A DNA stretch of 64,000 nucleotides from Oceanidesulfovibrio indonesiensis (GTDB taxonomy: Bacteria > Desulfobacterota > Desulfovibrionia > Desulfovibrionales > Desulfovibrionaceae). The stretch's first letter is position 1. Each line of letters opens with the position of its first letter. Below the pieces are notes generated by a model. That model was not told the origin of the DNA and did not search any database. It saw nothing but the letters and a program-made list of their open reading frames with translations. Where the stretch lies: positions 1 to 64,000 of the forward strand of contig NZ_QMIE01000004.1 in the NCBI RefSeq assembly GCF_007625075.1, in the 5' to 3' direction. Below are positions 8,313 to 16,385 of this stretch, piece after piece. The position numbers and the translations under genes are program-made.

Positions 8313-8483
8313 GATACCACCCTCCAGTAATTTTGTTTGCACGGGAAAGAGCTTACGTACATCGGCGGGATGACGATCGGGTTACCTTTGGATGTTGATG
8401 CGTTACGATGTTGTGAAAAAGTATACACCAAGCAAATCGAGGACTGCTGAAACGAATTTCTCGGTAGCATTGCAATAAAACGC

Positions 8484-8515
8484 AAAAAGGGCCGACCCGC
8501 TTTCGGGTCGACCCT
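8484..8515 (-). terminator. Terminator after the PPC-domain gene
   Basis: AGGGTCGACCCG (minus strand of 8504-8515) pairs with CGGGTCGGCCCT (8488-8499) with one mismatch and a tetraloop, followed on the minus strand by TTTTTGCG. Confidence 0.8.
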
Positions 8516-8612
8516 GTACAACGTAATCGGATGATTCGTTCACGTTGGTGCGCGCCGCGGTCTGCCCATGCTACGGACAGGCCGGCTCGCGAACGATTGG
8601 CATGACGCGCCG

Positions 8613-9032
8613 TCAGAATTTCAGCAGGTTCAGGCCGATCTTCTCACTCTTCTCACGGTCCACCTGGCCTTCGAACGCGTCGATGATGATTTCCGAGGTG
8701 CAGCTTACGTCTGCCTCGTTGAGATGGCCGCCAAAGGCGTTCGTCTCGATGTCCGCCAGGGTCGCGTGGGCGTGGATGTACACCTCGCCGTCCATGGTGG
8801 TCACGTTGCCGGCCAGGGCGGTGATTTCCAGGTGCTTCTTGATTTCCGTGGAGTAGTACTTCTTCTCGTCAGGATTGAAGAGGCCGACCACGGCGCGGTC
8901 GATGGCGCCGATGCCGTTGATCACGCCCATGGTGACCTTCTCCTCGCGGCATACGGTTTTCAGGGACTCGATAACCTCATCGCCGGGGTCGAGACGAATC
9001 AGAATCTTTGCGCCATAGCGTTTGTATTCCAT
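8613..9032 (-). CDS. PPC/DUF296 domain protein
   Basis: The 139-residue product is a stand-alone PPC (plant and prokaryote conserved, DUF296) domain. The fold pattern is visible in ILIRLDPGDEVIESLKTVC, MGVINGIGAIDRAVVGLFN, HLEITALAGNVTTMDGEVYIHAH and GGHLNEADVSCTSEIIID. The conserved histidines of the HAH and GGHL motifs resemble the metal site of structurally known members. Bacterial members have been proposed to bind DNA or small ligands; the true role is unclear. ATG 9032 is chosen because GGAGG stands five bases before it, although the frame is open upstream. It has its own terminator at 8484-8515 and is monocistronic. Confidence 0.88.
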   Translation of the reverse strand: MEYKRYGAKILIRLDPGDEVIESLKTVCREEKVTMGVINGIGAIDRAVVGLFNPDEKKYYSTEIKKHLEITALAGNVTTMDGEVYIHAHATLADIETNAFGGHLNEADVSCTSEIIIDAFEGQVDREKSEKIGLNLLKF

Positions 9033-9141
9033 TGCATCCTCCATGCGTTCGGGGGGGAGATTGGACGACTGACATTGATACACCCAGTGTAGGCACAGGA
9101 TGTAATCAATGCAACGTCCGAAGGGCGGCCCCGATAACAAT

Positions 9142-9945
9142 CTACCCGGCGAACACGCTCCACAGCATGCGCGTGCCCACCACGAACAGCAGCACCGCGA
9201 ATACCTTCTTCAGCGTCGGCACCGGCAGGGTGTGCGCCAGCTTAGCTCCAAACGGCGCCGTGACCACGGACATGGACACGATGCCTATGAGCGCCGGCAG
9301 ATAGATATAGCCGATGCTCCACTCCGGCAGGCCCTCCGCGCCCAGACCGTTCAACAGAAAGCCCAGCGAACCGGACAGCGCAATGGGCAGGCCGATGGCC
9401 GAGGCCGTGCCGATGGCCGTCTGCATCACCACGTTGCACCACACCAGAAACGGAACGGAAAGCGTGCCGCCGCCGATACCCACCAGCGCCGAGACGATTC
9501 CTATGCCGTTGCCCACGGCGAACATGCCGGCATTGCCGGGGATCTGTCGCGATGGGTTCGGTTTCTTGCCCGTGATCATCTGGAACGAGACGTAGTACAG
9601 AAACACGCCGAAGAACGCCTTGAGCACGTTGGTGGGCAGCAGGCTCGCCACCCACGCGCCCAGGAAAGTGCCCACGATGATGCCCGGCGTGATGCGCCAG
9701 AACACGTCCCAGCGCACGGCCCCGCGTTTGTGGTGCGCCAGGAAGCTGGAGATGGACGTGAAGATGATGGTGGTGAGCGAAGTGCCCAACGCCAGATGCA
9801 GGATGTGCTCGTACGGAATGCCCTGCCACATGAAGGCGAAGGTCAACATGGGTACGATGACGAGGCCGCCGCCGATGCCCAGAAGTCCGGCCAGGATGCC
9901 GGCAAATGCGCCCAGCACGACATAGAGTAGAAAGAGTCCGATCAT
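9142..9945 (-). CDS. TauE/SafE family permease
   Basis: The 267-residue product is an inner-membrane protein with about eight hydrophobic helices in two related halves. Each half begins with the family signature: AGILAGLLGIGGGLVIVPML at residues 15-34 and SALVGIGGGTLSVPFL near 152-167. TauE/SafE members move sulfite, sulfoacetate or other anions across the membrane, and many are putative sulfite/organosulfonate exporters. It starts 24 bases after the stop of the alpha-hydroxy-acid dehydrogenase and is probably the third gene of the GntR-dehydrogenase-TauE operon, so the substrate or by-product of that enzyme is a candidate cargo (inference). Confidence 0.9.
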   Translation of the reverse strand: MIGLFLLYVVLGAFAGILAGLLGIGGGLVIVPMLTFAFMWQGIPYEHILHLALGTSLTTIIFTSISSFLAHHKRGAVRWDVFWRITPGIIVGTFLGAWVASLLPTNVLKAFFGVFLYYVSFQMITGKKPNPSRQIPGNAGMFAVGNGIGIVSALVGIGGGTLSVPFLVWCNVVMQTAIGTASAIGLPIALSGSLGFLLNGLGAEGLPEWSIGYIYLPALIGIVSMSVVTAPFGAKLAHTLPVPTLKKVFAVLLFVVGTRMLWSVFAG

Positions 9946-9969
9946 GGTGTGCCGTTCTTTATTGAGTGG

Positions 9970-10998
9970 TTATTCGCCGGTATCGTACAGGCAGTTGCGG
10001 CCGATGGCCCCGACGCTTCCGCAGCCCGTGAGCACCATGGCCTGCACCAGCTGGCCTTTGATCTGGTCGATGTAGGCGCCGACCCCATCGCGCAGGCCGC
10101 CCAAAGCGGCTATGGAAAACGGCCGGCCGATCATCACGGCGTCCGCCCCCAGGGCCACCATCTTGAACACGTCCACGCCGTCGCGCACGCCGCCGTCAAC
10201 GATGATGGACAGCTTGCCCTGCACCGCATCGGCAATGGAAGGCAGCACCTCAGCCGTGCCCGGGGCGTGATCCAGCACGCGGCCGCCGTGGTTGGACACC
10301 ACAATGGCGTCCACGCCGATCTCATGGCTCAGAACCGCCTCGTCCGGTGTCATGATGCCCTTGAGTATGAACTTGAGCCCCCACTCATGCACCCTGGACA
10401 CGATCTGGCGCAGTTCGTCCGGTGTCTTGGGCGAGACAGGACGGCCCATCTTGCGCAAAGTCACCAGGCCGGCCGCGTCCACGTCCATGCCCAGCACGGA
10501 ACAACCGGAGTTCCTTGCTTTCTCGAGCTTCTCCCACATCTCGTCGCCTTCCCAGGGCTTGATGAAGGGAATGCCCTTGCCGCCCAGCTCGGTGACGGCC
10601 GCGTTCACGCTCTCATGAATGAACGGCGGCACCCCATCGCCTCCGCAGCCAATCAGCCCCTTGTCCACGCAACCGCCCAGAACGGCGTCCACGTACTGCT
10701 CCTCGGTGATCTTGCCGCCCATGTTGAACTCCACGCCGCCGATTGGCGCGGCCAGAAGCGGCATGTCCATATCCAGTCCGAGCAGGCTGGTGGCCGTGTC
10801 CGGCGTCGTCACGTCGTGCAGCAGCCGCATGTTGATGCGCACCTTGCGCAGGGCTTCAATGTTGTTTTTGAAGGATGCGGCCGTGCCCAGACCGCCCATG
10901 CCAGGCACCTCGCCTACGCAGGCGCGACCGTCGCACACGGGACAGACCCGGCAGTATCCTTTCATCCTCTCACGCGCTGTTTCGCGGATCTCTTTCAT
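9970..10998 (-). CDS. FMN-dependent alpha-hydroxy-acid dehydrogenase with N-terminal Cys cluster
   Basis: The 342-residue product belongs to the L-lactate oxidase/dehydrogenase and glycolate oxidase TIM-barrel family. Signatures are APIGGVEF (residues 84-91), the lysine of FILKGI (K213), the active-site SNHGGRVLD (H237, R240) and the phosphate-binding IIVDGGVRDG and GADAVMIGRP. The N-terminus has CRVCPVCDGRAC (Cys 16, 19, 22, 27), a cluster seen in a subgroup of anaerobe homologues and absent from classical lactate oxidases; it could bind Fe-S or zinc. It should oxidise a 2-hydroxy acid to a 2-keto acid. The upstream gene encodes an LldR-like regulator. ATG 10998 follows AGAGG. Lactate is the likely substrate, but this is not proven. 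Confidence 0.85.
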   Translation of the reverse strand: MKEIRETARERMKGYCRVCPVCDGRACVGEVPGMGGLGTAASFKNNIEALRKVRINMRLLHDVTTPDTATSLLGLDMDMPLLAAPIGGVEFNMGGKITEEQYVDAVLGGCVDKGLIGCGGDGVPPFIHESVNAAVTELGGKGIPFIKPWEGDEMWEKLEKARNSGCSVLGMDVDAAGLVTLRKMGRPVSPKTPDELRQIVSRVHEWGLKFILKGIMTPDEAVLSHEIGVDAIVVSNHGGRVLDHAPGTAEVLPSIADAVQGKLSIIVDGGVRDGVDVFKMVALGADAVMIGRPFSIAALGGLRDGVGAYIDQIKGQLVQAMVLTGCGSVGAIGRNCLYDTGE

Positions 10999-11146
10999 GG
11001 CAACCCTCTCGAATTGTTTGAGTTGTATTACTGCGGACAAATATCGGCATTCTTGCTTCCTGTTCACAACGACGGCTGTCCTTGAGGACCAGACAGGGTA
11101 AGCCGCGAGAGCACAACGCCAAAAAAGCTGGTGCTGCTGAAAATTT

Positions 11147-11851
11147 TCATCCCTCTGAAAACAACAGGCCCCGGATGGATTCCAGATGGTCGCGCATGGC
11201 CTGCTCGGCCATCGCGGCATTTCCTTCATGCAACGCTTTAAGAATCAGCTCATGGGATTGCACCGAAGCTGTCCGACGCTCCAACGGTTGCAGCCCGTCG
11301 GAACGGGATTCTCGCAGAACATCGGCCAGGCTGGACGTGAGGCGCTCGATAACCGTGTTGCCCGTCATGGCAGCCAACCGCGCATGGAACGCATGGTCCT
11401 CGGCGTGCCCGTCCCTGTCCTCTGCCACGGCCTTGCGTTGCGCCTGGAGAATGGTCGCGAGCTCGGCGAGATCTTCGGGAGTGCGATTCGTCGCGGCAAG
11501 TCGGGCTATCTGCGGCTCCAGCAGCAGCCGCACCTGGAAGATGTCGGCCAGACGCTTGCGCTCCAGCGCCACCACTCCGGCCAGGGCAGCGGCGAACTCC
11601 TCGCCTTTCACGTCGGCGACATAGGTGCCGCTGCCGACCTTGCTGACGATCAGCCCCTGGTTGGTGAGCACGCGGATGGCCTCGCGCACCGAGTTTCGGG
11701 ACACGCCGAATGCTTCAGCCAAACGCCGCTCCGCCGGCAATCGATCCCCGGGCGTCAACTCGCCCGAGGCAAGCATGGTCCGGATGCGCGCCGCCACCTC
11801 GGCTGAGACCGATTGGGGGGCAGACACAGGGGACAAGGAGTTCGTAGTCAT
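11147..11851 (-). CDS. GntR/FadR-type transcriptional regulator
   Basis: The 234-residue product has an N-terminal winged helix (residues 15-80) with the GntR signature TPGDRLPAERRLAEAFGVSR and VREAIRVLTNQGLIVSKVGSGTYV. The helical C-terminal FCD domain has RLLLEPQIARLAA, DHAFHARLAAMTGN and SHELILKALHEGN; its D-H-H-H pattern binds a metal that holds carboxylate ligands. LldR/PdhR/GlcC regulators have this layout and sense lactate, pyruvate or glycolate. Co-direction with the hydroxy-acid dehydrogenase and permease, 148 bases downstream, suggests local control. ACCAA/TTGGT half-sites just upstream of its start (11871-11906) would allow autoregulation. Confidence 0.9.
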   Translation of the reverse strand: MTTNSLSPVSAPQSVSAEVAARIRTMLASGELTPGDRLPAERRLAEAFGVSRNSVREAIRVLTNQGLIVSKVGSGTYVADVKGEEFAAALAGVVALERKRLADIFQVRLLLEPQIARLAATNRTPEDLAELATILQAQRKAVAEDRDGHAEDHAFHARLAAMTGNTVIERLTSSLADVLRESRSDGLQPLERRTASVQSHELILKALHEGNAAMAEQAMRDHLESIRGLLFSEG

Positions 11852-11870
11852 GGTGGCATCTTCCGCTGAA

Positions 11871-11906
11871 TTGGTTGGTCCAAAATACCAAAAGTACCAA
11901 TTTGGT
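11871..11906. promoter_or_regulatory. Putative operator of the GntR regulator
   Basis: Within 36 bases stand three TTGGT (11871-11875, 11875-11879, 11902-11906) and two ACCAA (11887-11891, 11896-11900) half-sites. They make the dyads TTGGT-N7-ACCAA and ACCAA-T-TTGGT, 20 bases upstream of the regulator's start codon. FadR/LldR-type proteins bind short dyads of this kind. No similar cluster was seen in the 148 bases before the dehydrogenase gene, so one promoter here may serve all three genes. Confidence 0.5.
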
Positions 11907-12141
11907 CAAGAGAGAATTCAGGCAATCAACCTTTCGCTCCCGGAAGCTTAGGCTGTTTGGTTTCCGGCAAGAAAGCCGGGGCCGACTCTACGGAAATGAA
12001 GGATGCGTATCCAGTGCCCACACGGACCGCAAATGAAGATAAAGCTGTGTAAGGAATTCCTGCACAAAGCACCGCCATTGGCGGCTGCATGGGAAAAGGA
12101 AAGGTCGGCGACGGCCGTCTGGTTGGGCGCTGAAAAAATCA

Positions 12142-14091
12142 TCACTCAACAGTCTGCTGGACATCGCGGCCGCACAACTCGCGAACCGCGTTCATGATGC
12201 CGGTTTTGTCCACCCCCACGGCGGCGCGCAACTCTTTCTGCGTGCCGTGCTCCACAAAGGAGTCCGGCAGCGCCACGCGGCGGATGGTGAGTCCGGACAG
12301 CGCGTCGGCGTCGGCCAGGCTCTCCAGCACGGCGGAAGCGAATCCGCCCATGCGGGTGTGTTCCTCGGCAATCACGAGGCGCGGGCACTTGGCCGCCAGT
12401 TCCAGAATCTGCTGTATGGGCAACGGCTTGACAAACCGTGTGTTGAACACGCCCACATCCAGCCCTTCCGCCTCCAGGGCGGCGGCGCCTTCCAGCGCGG
12501 GGTAGACACGGCTGCCCAGGGCGATGACCATGGCGTCCGTGCCCTCGCGTATCAACTCGCCCTCGCCCACCGGCACAGGTTGCGGCTGGTCCGTGAGCTT
12601 GGCTCCCACGCCCAGCCCGCGCGGATAGCGGATGGCTACTGGCCGTCCCAGCTCCAGAGCCGTGGCCAGCATGGATTGCAGCTCGGCCTCGTCTTTGGGC
12701 GCCATCATCACCATTTCCGGAATGTGCCGCAGGTAGGCGATGTCGTACGCTCCATGGTGGGTGGGACCGTCCTCCCCTACGAGACCGGCGCGGTCCAGAC
12801 AGAAAATGACCGGAAGTTTCTGCAGACACACATCATGCACGATCTGGTCGTATGAGCGCTGTAGAAACGTGGAATAGATGGCGACCACGGGTTTGTAGCC
12901 CTGTGTGGCCAGGCCGGCGGCGAACGTCACGGCGTGCTGCTCGCAGATGCCCACGTCCACGAACCGCTCGGGATACGCGTCCGCGAACTTACTGAGCCCG
13001 GTGCCCTCCGGCATGGCCGCGGTGATGGCAATGACCGAGGAATCTTTGCCGGCGAGATTGGCGAGGGTATCTCCGAACACTTCGGTATAGCTGGGGATTT
13101 CCGGGCAGCCATCGACTGTGAACTTCTTTGCCAAGCCGGTTTCTGGTTCGAAGCACCCTACCCCATGGAAGTATGTGGGGTTTGACTCTGCCGGCTCGTA
13201 GCCCTTGCCTTTCCGGGTCAGCACATGGACGAGGTTGGGGCCTTCCAGCCGCTTCACATGGTCGAACACATCCACGAGATCGCTGATGTCATGGCCGTCG
13301 ATTGGTCCGATGTAATTGAAGCGGAACGCCTCGAAGAGCATCCCCGGGGTGAAGAAACTTTTGAAGGAGCTCTCGCTCTTGCGCATGTAATCGGCAATGT
13401 CGGTACCGATGCCGGGCAGTTGCTTGAAGAAGTTCTCGGTCTCCCGCTTGAACTTCTTGAGCCAGCGCGCCGAGAGATTGCGCGACAGAAAGCTTGAGAG
13501 CGCGCCAACGTTGCGCGAGATGGACATCTCGTTGTCGTTGAGCACCACGATGAGGTCCCGGCCCATATCCCCTGCCTGATTCAATCCTTCGAAGGCCAGG
13601 CCGGCGGTCATGGAGCCGTCGCCGATGACTGCGAGCACCTTGGAGCTGTCCGCGTTGAGATCCCGCCCCATGGCCATGCCGAGCGCCGCGGATATGGATG
13701 TGGAGGAGTGGCCCACGCCGAAATGGTCGTACGGGCTCTCGCTCATTTTTGGGAAGCCGGAAACGCCGCCCATGGTCCGCAGAGTGTGGAATCTGGAGCG
13801 CCGGCTCGTGAGGATCTTGTAGGCGTAAGCCTGGTGGCCCACATCCCAGACGATGCGGTCTTTGCCGGGGTCGAACACATTGAGCATGGCCACCGTGAGC
13901 TCTACCACACCCAGGGATGGCGCCAGATGCCCCCCGTTGCGTGAGACAACCTCGATGATCTCGCGGCGCAATCCGCCGGCAAGGTTGCCCATCTCCTCCA
14001 GGGACATCTGCGGAAGATCGCGAAAGTTGATCGCCGCAGGCAGGTTGTCCGGCGGCATGCAAATGGCAGGTGCTTTGTGGACCTTGGTCAT
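12142..14091 (-). CDS. dxs: 1-deoxy-D-xylulose-5-phosphate synthase
   Basis: The 649-residue product condenses pyruvate and glyceraldehyde 3-phosphate with thiamine diphosphate, the first step of the MEP isoprenoid pathway. Typical DXS motifs are present: GGHLAPSLGVVELTVAML and WDVGHQAYAYKIL near the N-terminus, GDGSMTAGLAFEGLNQAG (ThDP binding), YIGPIDGHD, GICEQHAVTFAAGLA and VGEDGPTHHGAYDIAYLR in the pyrimidine domain. Length is normal for the family. ATG 14091 is preceded by CAGGTAG at about 11 bases; a TTG nine bases upstream is also possible. It lies 136 bases behind ispA on the same strand, so pathway genes are clustered. Confidence 0.96.
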   Translation of the reverse strand: MTKVHKAPAICMPPDNLPAAINFRDLPQMSLEEMGNLAGGLRREIIEVVSRNGGHLAPSLGVVELTVAMLNVFDPGKDRIVWDVGHQAYAYKILTSRRSRFHTLRTMGGVSGFPKMSESPYDHFGVGHSSTSISAALGMAMGRDLNADSSKVLAVIGDGSMTAGLAFEGLNQAGDMGRDLIVVLNDNEMSISRNVGALSSFLSRNLSARWLKKFKRETENFFKQLPGIGTDIADYMRKSESSFKSFFTPGMLFEAFRFNYIGPIDGHDISDLVDVFDHVKRLEGPNLVHVLTRKGKGYEPAESNPTYFHGVGCFEPETGLAKKFTVDGCPEIPSYTEVFGDTLANLAGKDSSVIAITAAMPEGTGLSKFADAYPERFVDVGICEQHAVTFAAGLATQGYKPVVAIYSTFLQRSYDQIVHDVCLQKLPVIFCLDRAGLVGEDGPTHHGAYDIAYLRHIPEMVMMAPKDEAELQSMLATALELGRPVAIRYPRGLGVGAKLTDQPQPVPVGEGELIREGTDAMVIALGSRVYPALEGAAALEAEGLDVGVFNTRFVKPLPIQQILELAAKCPRLVIAEEHTRMGGFASAVLESLADADALSGLTIRRVALPDSFVEHGTQKELRAAVGVDKTGIMNAVRELCGRDVQQTVE

Positions 14092-14227
14092 ATATTTCAA
14101 TCTACCTGAAAGTAGGATGCACTAGCGGGGGTCGCGAAAAGAGGATGTACACTGACACGTCCGGCCGCTGGCGGCAAGTCCTGGCCGGGCCGTTCACCCG
14201 GCTGGTGCAGCCGGTCATGCCATTGGA

Positions 14228-15154
14228 TCACACCGCGCGAACAAGGACGTATCTGGCAAGATCCTGCAGAAATGCGAGCCATGATTTGTCCGCATCGCGG
14301 AATCCGTCCAGCGCCTGCAATGCCTGCTGCGTGGCTTCCTCTGCAAGCTCGCGGCTTCTCTCCAGCCCCACGAGGCTCACGTAGGTGGTCTTGCCCTTGT
14401 CGCGGTCGCTGCCCACAGGTTTGCCCAGGGATTTTTCGTCCCCCACCTCGTCCAATATGTCATCCACGATCTGGAACGCGCGACCCAAGTGCGCTCCGTA
14501 CGCAGCAGCCCTGCGCCGGCGATCCTCTCCGCCGCAAGCCAGCACGGCGCCGGCCTCACAGGAGGCGCGGATGAGCGCGCCGGTCTTCATTGCGTGCATG
14601 GTCCTGAGCTGATCGAGCGTCACAGGATTCCCTTCCGCCGCGAGCACGCGGCCCGTGTACTCCATGTCCAGCACCTGGCCGCCCACCATGCCTTCGGCTC
14701 CGGCGGCGCGGGCCATCACGGCAACGGCCTCCAGCACGTGCGCCGGTTCGGCATCGGCACGGGTCATGAAAAGGAATGCTTCGGTAAGCAGGCCGTCGCC
14801 GGCCAGAATCGCCGTGGCTTCACCGAACTGCTTGTGGTTGGAGGGTTTGCCGCGACGCATGTCGTCGTCGTCCATGGCAGGCAAATCGTCATGCACCAGA
14901 GAGTACGTATGAATGCATTCGATGGAAGAGGCGAAAGGCAGCGCCCTGGACGCCTTCATGCCGCACAGCTCGGCCCAGGCAAGGCACAGGCATGGACGCA
15001 AGCGTTTGCCGCCGGCCAACAGGCTGTACTCCATGGACCGCCGCAGCGCATCCGGAATGTCACGCCCTTCCAGGCACGAGGCCAGGTAGTCTTCCACATT
15101 CCTGGACAGATCGCGTAGCGCCTCCTTCACGCGAACGGCGATATCGTCGCTCAT
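14228..15154 (-). CDS. ispA: Farnesyl/geranyl diphosphate synthase
   Basis: The 308-residue product is a trans-prenyl transferase of the short-chain type. The first aspartate-rich motif is DDLPAMDDDDMRRG near residue 92 with the bacterial DDxxxxD insertion; the second is QIVDDILDEVGD near 235. GGKRLRPCLCLA near residue 48 binds the diphosphate. It makes C10-C20 diphosphates (most likely C15 or C20) from the C5 units supplied by the Dxs/IspG pathway. The start is two bases from the stop of xseB, with GGAG in the 3' end of xseB, indicating translational coupling. Confidence 0.94.
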   Translation of the reverse strand: MSDDIAVRVKEALRDLSRNVEDYLASCLEGRDIPDALRRSMEYSLLAGGKRLRPCLCLAWAELCGMKASRALPFASSIECIHTYSLVHDDLPAMDDDDMRRGKPSNHKQFGEATAILAGDGLLTEAFLFMTRADAEPAHVLEAVAVMARAAGAEGMVGGQVLDMEYTGRVLAAEGNPVTLDQLRTMHAMKTGALIRASCEAGAVLACGGEDRRRRAAAYGAHLGRAFQIVDDILDEVGDEKSLGKPVGSDRDKGKTTYVSLVGLERSRELAEEATQQALQALDGFRDADKSWLAFLQDLARYVLVRAV

Positions 15155-15156
15155 TG

Positions 15157-15444
15157 CTATATCTCCGTGTCACCGAGCAGCGGTTGTTGTTCCGGTTCCT
15201 CGTCGCGCAACGGCGCCGGGTCCGGACCGGCAAGGTCCGTGACCTCTTCTCTGGAAAGCTGTTCGATCTCGTGACGCGCCTCGGCCAGACGCTTGCGGCA
15301 GGAGCGCGCCAGCCCCACGCCTTCGCGGTAAAGAGCCACGCTTTCCTCCAGCGAGAGCTCTCCGGATTCGAGCTTGCCCACCACCAGCTTGAGCCGCTCC
15401 ATCTCGTTTTCGAAGTTGGATTCGTTTCGTATATCCTCGCTCAT
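15157..15444 (-). CDS. xseB: Exodeoxyribonuclease VII small subunit
   Basis: The 95-residue product has the conserved XseB core FENEMERLKLVVGKLESGEL, LSLEESVALYREGVGLARSC and a final helix before an acidic tail longer than that of E. coli. It partners with XseA to degrade single-stranded DNA. ATG 15444 has AAGGAG six bases upstream; the larger frame upstream lies inside the M23 peptidase gene and is not used. It lies 11 bases behind the M23 gene and two bases before ispA. Confidence 0.93.
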   Translation of the reverse strand: MSEDIRNESNFENEMERLKLVVGKLESGELSLEESVALYREGVGLARSCRKRLAEARHEIEQLSREEVTDLAGPDPAPLRDEEPEQQPLLGDTEI

Positions 15445-15455
15445 GCGATTCTCCT

Positions 15456-16385
15456 TCACTGGTTGCCGTATCCGGCATTCTCGCAGTCCGGGCCCATGAG
15501 CGGCAAGGGGTCCACGGCTGCTCCGAAAATGCTGAGACCGAAGTGCAGATGCGGACCGGTGACCCGACCGGAGCTGCCAACGCGGCCGATGACTTCGCCC
15601 GGCATCACGCGTTGCCCTTCCTGAGCCATGATCTCTGCAAGATGGAAATACATGCTGACCACTCCCTGCCCATGGTCCACGAAAACGGACTTTCCTGCAA
15701 AAAAATGGTCGCCGGTCAGGATGACGCGACCCTCCCAGCAGGCATTTACCGGCGTGCCATACCCAGCGCGCAGATCCACGCCCCCGTGTGGTTGACGCGG
15801 CTCGTCGTTCATGAAGCGCTGCAGTCCGAAGATGCTGGACACATCGCCTGGCACGGGCCGGCGCATGGGGCATTGCCAGAACCGCTCCGGCGTGAACGTG
15901 GCCAAAGCCTCCTGCACCGCGGCCTTTTCCCGCTCGTGACGCGACAAGTCCTCAGTGGAAAGCTCGGAGTATTTTTCCGGCACAGTCAGCCGTTGAACAG
16001 GATAATCACCCGGAATGCGCAATACCGCGCGGTTGAACTCATACGTGTCTTCAAAACTGCGAACGCGCACCGTGAGCGGATAGCTGTCGCTACGGGGAGT
16101 CTCCTCCCGGCCGGACAGTCCGATGCCGAGCAGCAACCTGGCGACGAACCCCTCGCCCCTCTCGCTCGTGGCGTGCAGGCGGATGACATGGCCTTCCCAC
16201 TCGCACTCTATGTCCGGCATAGGCTCTTTGGAACGCACCGTCACCATGAAGGGGTGCCCTTCGACCACGTTGTCCGGAACGGAAAGGACCACCGGGCCGA
16301 TGCGCTGGTCCAGAGCCAGGGTCGGAGCGGAATAAAGCACAATCATCCACAATGCGGCAAAAAGGATGGCTCCGCGCACGATCAT
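15456..16385 (-). CDS. M23 (LytM-type) peptidase, exported
   Basis: The 309-residue product starts with a signal peptide (residues 1-25, ending SAPTLALD). An N-terminal beta-rich region of about 100 residues (VLSVPDNVVEGHPFMVTVRS) is followed by a LytM endopeptidase domain with zinc ligands in PHGGVDLRAGYGTPV (HxxxD) and GPHLHFGLSIFGAAVDP (HxH). It should cut peptidoglycan cross-links in the periplasm or activate amidases; both HxxxD and HxH motifs are complete, so catalysis is expected. Its ATG overlaps the xseA TGA (ATGA), so it belongs to the xseA-xseB-ispA operon. Confidence 0.92.
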   Translation of the reverse strand: MIVRGAILFAALWMIVLYSAPTLALDQRIGPVVLSVPDNVVEGHPFMVTVRSKEPMPDIECEWEGHVIRLHATSERGEGFVARLLLGIGLSGREETPRSDSYPLTVRVRSFEDTYEFNRAVLRIPGDYPVQRLTVPEKYSELSTEDLSRHEREKAAVQEALATFTPERFWQCPMRRPVPGDVSSIFGLQRFMNDEPRQPHGGVDLRAGYGTPVNACWEGRVILTGDHFFAGKSVFVDHGQGVVSMYFHLAEIMAQEGQRVMPGEVIGRVGSSGRVTGPHLHFGLSIFGAAVDPLPLMGPDCENAGYGNQ

